Origin: Syntrophomonadaceae bacterium
GTDB taxonomy: Bacteria; Bacillota; Dethiobacteria; DTU022
DNA: 6,642 bases
NCBI GenBank assembly: GCA_003564055.1
Contig: PWSG01000055.1
Location: 1 to 6,642 of the forward strand
Direction: 5' to 3'
Part shown: positions 5,674 through 6,642 of the stretch, piece by piece
How positions within the stretch are numbered: the first letter of the stretch is position 1
How the letters are laid out: every line of letters begins with the position of its first letter
Made by a program: the position numbers and the translations under genes
The notes under the pieces: generated by a model
What the model was told of the DNA's origin: nothing
The model's database searches: none
What the model saw: only the letters and a program-made list of their open reading frames with translations

Positions 5674-6540
5674 TTACCTGATTGCCTCTATCACTGCCTT
5701 TAAATGCTCAAGGGTTGTTCCGCAGCAGCCGCCCACCAGGGAAGCCCCGCTGTCTACGCACTGCATAACTCCTTTCGCAAAATCTTCGGGAGACATGTCG
5801 TAAACAGTATTGTCATCAACCAGTTTTGGCTTTCCGGCATTGGGTTGAATCAGAACAGGCAGTGTAGTATGCTTTTCATAAATAGCTGCAATTTGGGCCA
5901 TCTCCAGGGGAGATAATTCTCCGCAGTTAGCACCCAGGACATTTGCGCCGCTTTTTGCCAGTTTCTCAGCAATTTCAACCACCGTATTACCCATTATTGT
6001 GCGACCATCCTTTTCCGTGTCTGCAAATGAAAGCGTTACAATAATTGGCAGACTTGTGATTGCGCGCACTGCCTGCAAAGCACAGACTGCTTCGCGAAGG
6101 TCGGTCATCGTTTCGATAATAAAACCGTCTACTCCACCCTCGTTTAATATTCGCCCCTGCTCTTCAAAACAATCAAAAAACTGCCCTTCGCTATGGGTAC
6201 CGTATGGTTCAAGAAGTTTTCCAGTCGGGCCGATATTTCCAAACACATGCTGATTTTCACCTGCGGCTTTCCTGGCCAGACTGACACCGGCCAGGTTTGC
6301 CTCCCTGAGATCGATATCAAGACCTTTAGTTTCGATACTTATTCTGTTCAAAACAAAAGTATTGGTAGTTAAAGCATCCACACCCAGTTCGGCATAATCA
6401 CTATGAAAATTGTATATGGCCTCAGGGTTTATCAGGTTAGCAGTTCCGCTTGTCGCAACACCGCGTTTGGCCAGTTCAGTCCCGGTTCCTCCATCAAATA
6501 TTATTACCTTTTTCTCCTCTAACATCTTTTCTAAATCCAT
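5674..6540 (-). CDS. Homocysteine S-methyltransferase domain protein (MmuM/MetH N-terminal type)
   Basis: A 288-residue cytosolic zinc enzyme of the S-methyl_trans family (PF02574), which transfers a methyl group to a thiol such as homocysteine to form methionine. Signatures are FDGGTGTEL (15-23), TTNTF (58-62), GNIGPTG (101-107), GANCGE (203-208) and GGCCGT (270-275). The zinc ligands would be Cys206, Cys272 and Cys273, all present. It is a lone barrel with no folate, cobalamin or activation domain, shorter than MmuM (about 310) and far shorter than MetH (about 1200). The methyl donor is therefore open: S-methylmethionine, a betaine, or a methyl-corrinoid protein encoded elsewhere. ATG at 6540 has GGTGA 7 bases upstream; a better AGGAG is 17 bases away and probably too far. 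The frame is closed by a TAG at 6600-6598. It is followed by a 609-bp gap, so it is probably transcribed separately from the hydrolase. Confidence 0.92.
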   Translation of the reverse strand: MDLEKMLEEKKVIIFDGGTGTELAKRGVATSGTANLINPEAIYNFHSDYAELGVDALTTNTFVLNRISIETKGLDIDLREANLAGVSLARKAAGENQHVFGNIGPTGKLLEPYGTHSEGQFFDCFEEQGRILNEGGVDGFIIETMTDLREAVCALQAVRAITSLPIIVTLSFADTEKDGRTIMGNTVVEIAEKLAKSGANVLGANCGELSPLEMAQIAAIYEKHTTLPVLIQPNAGKPKLVDDNTVYDMSPEDFAKGVMQCVDSGASLVGGCCGTTLEHLKAVIEAIR

Positions 6541-6642
6541 CTTAACTTCACCGCTTTCTCCTGTTATTGACGACTTTATCAGCCTTAACCGGTAACCCTA
6601 AATAAATTATTCTTCAAATAATGACCATAACCTGCCTTTCCG
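6541..6642 (-). other. Upstream region of the methyltransferase gene; end of a possible upstream gene
   Basis: All three minus-strand frames entering from the right edge of the window meet a stop here (by about 6586 at the latest), so an upstream minus-strand gene could end in this stretch, but 10-20 codons are too few to identify it. A 6-bp AT-only hairpin lies at 6606-6622 (ATTATT, loop CTTCA, AATAAT). No convincing promoter is seen. Confidence 0.3.

Overview
The window looks like chromosomal DNA of a Gram-positive, probably anaerobic Firmicute of the Clostridia type. The grounds are strong AGGAGG-type ribosome sites, TTG start codons, moderately AT-rich intergenic DNA, and a gene set (AI-2E-family transporter, two-pass membrane polysaccharide deacetylase, membrane-anchored GH63-type hydrolase, stand-alone homocysteine methyltransferase domain) common in that group. 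I cannot name the species. I see no phage, IS element, CRISPR array, rRNA or tRNA.

Layout: bases 1-1641 hold a tight plus-strand operon. It contains the 3' part of an AI-2E/PerM-family membrane transporter, a 131-residue protein that looks like the head and tail of a sphingosine-1-phosphate-lyase-type PLP decarboxylase joined in frame without the catalytic core, and a cytosolic cyclophilin. These genes are 3 and 12 bases apart. A 71-bp convergent gap separates them from minus-strand genes. Read in their own direction, the minus-strand genes are a homocysteine S-methyltransferase (6540-5674), a 609-bp gap, a membrane-anchored GH63-like hydrolase (5064-2614), and a membrane-anchored polysaccharide deacetylase (2552-1713). 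The last two probably form one extracytoplasmic carbohydrate-modifying unit.

The 609-bp gap (5065-5673) is the main non-coding region and is rich in secondary structure. It holds a candidate promoter followed directly by a nested stem-loop leader for the hydrolase. Further upstream lie a GC-rich patch with an 11-base match to the T-box core, and a segment that folds on paper into a three-way junction. None matches an RNA family that I can name with confidence.

The strongest candidates for something undescribed are the core-less decarboxylase miniprotein and the structured RNA in the 609-bp gap.
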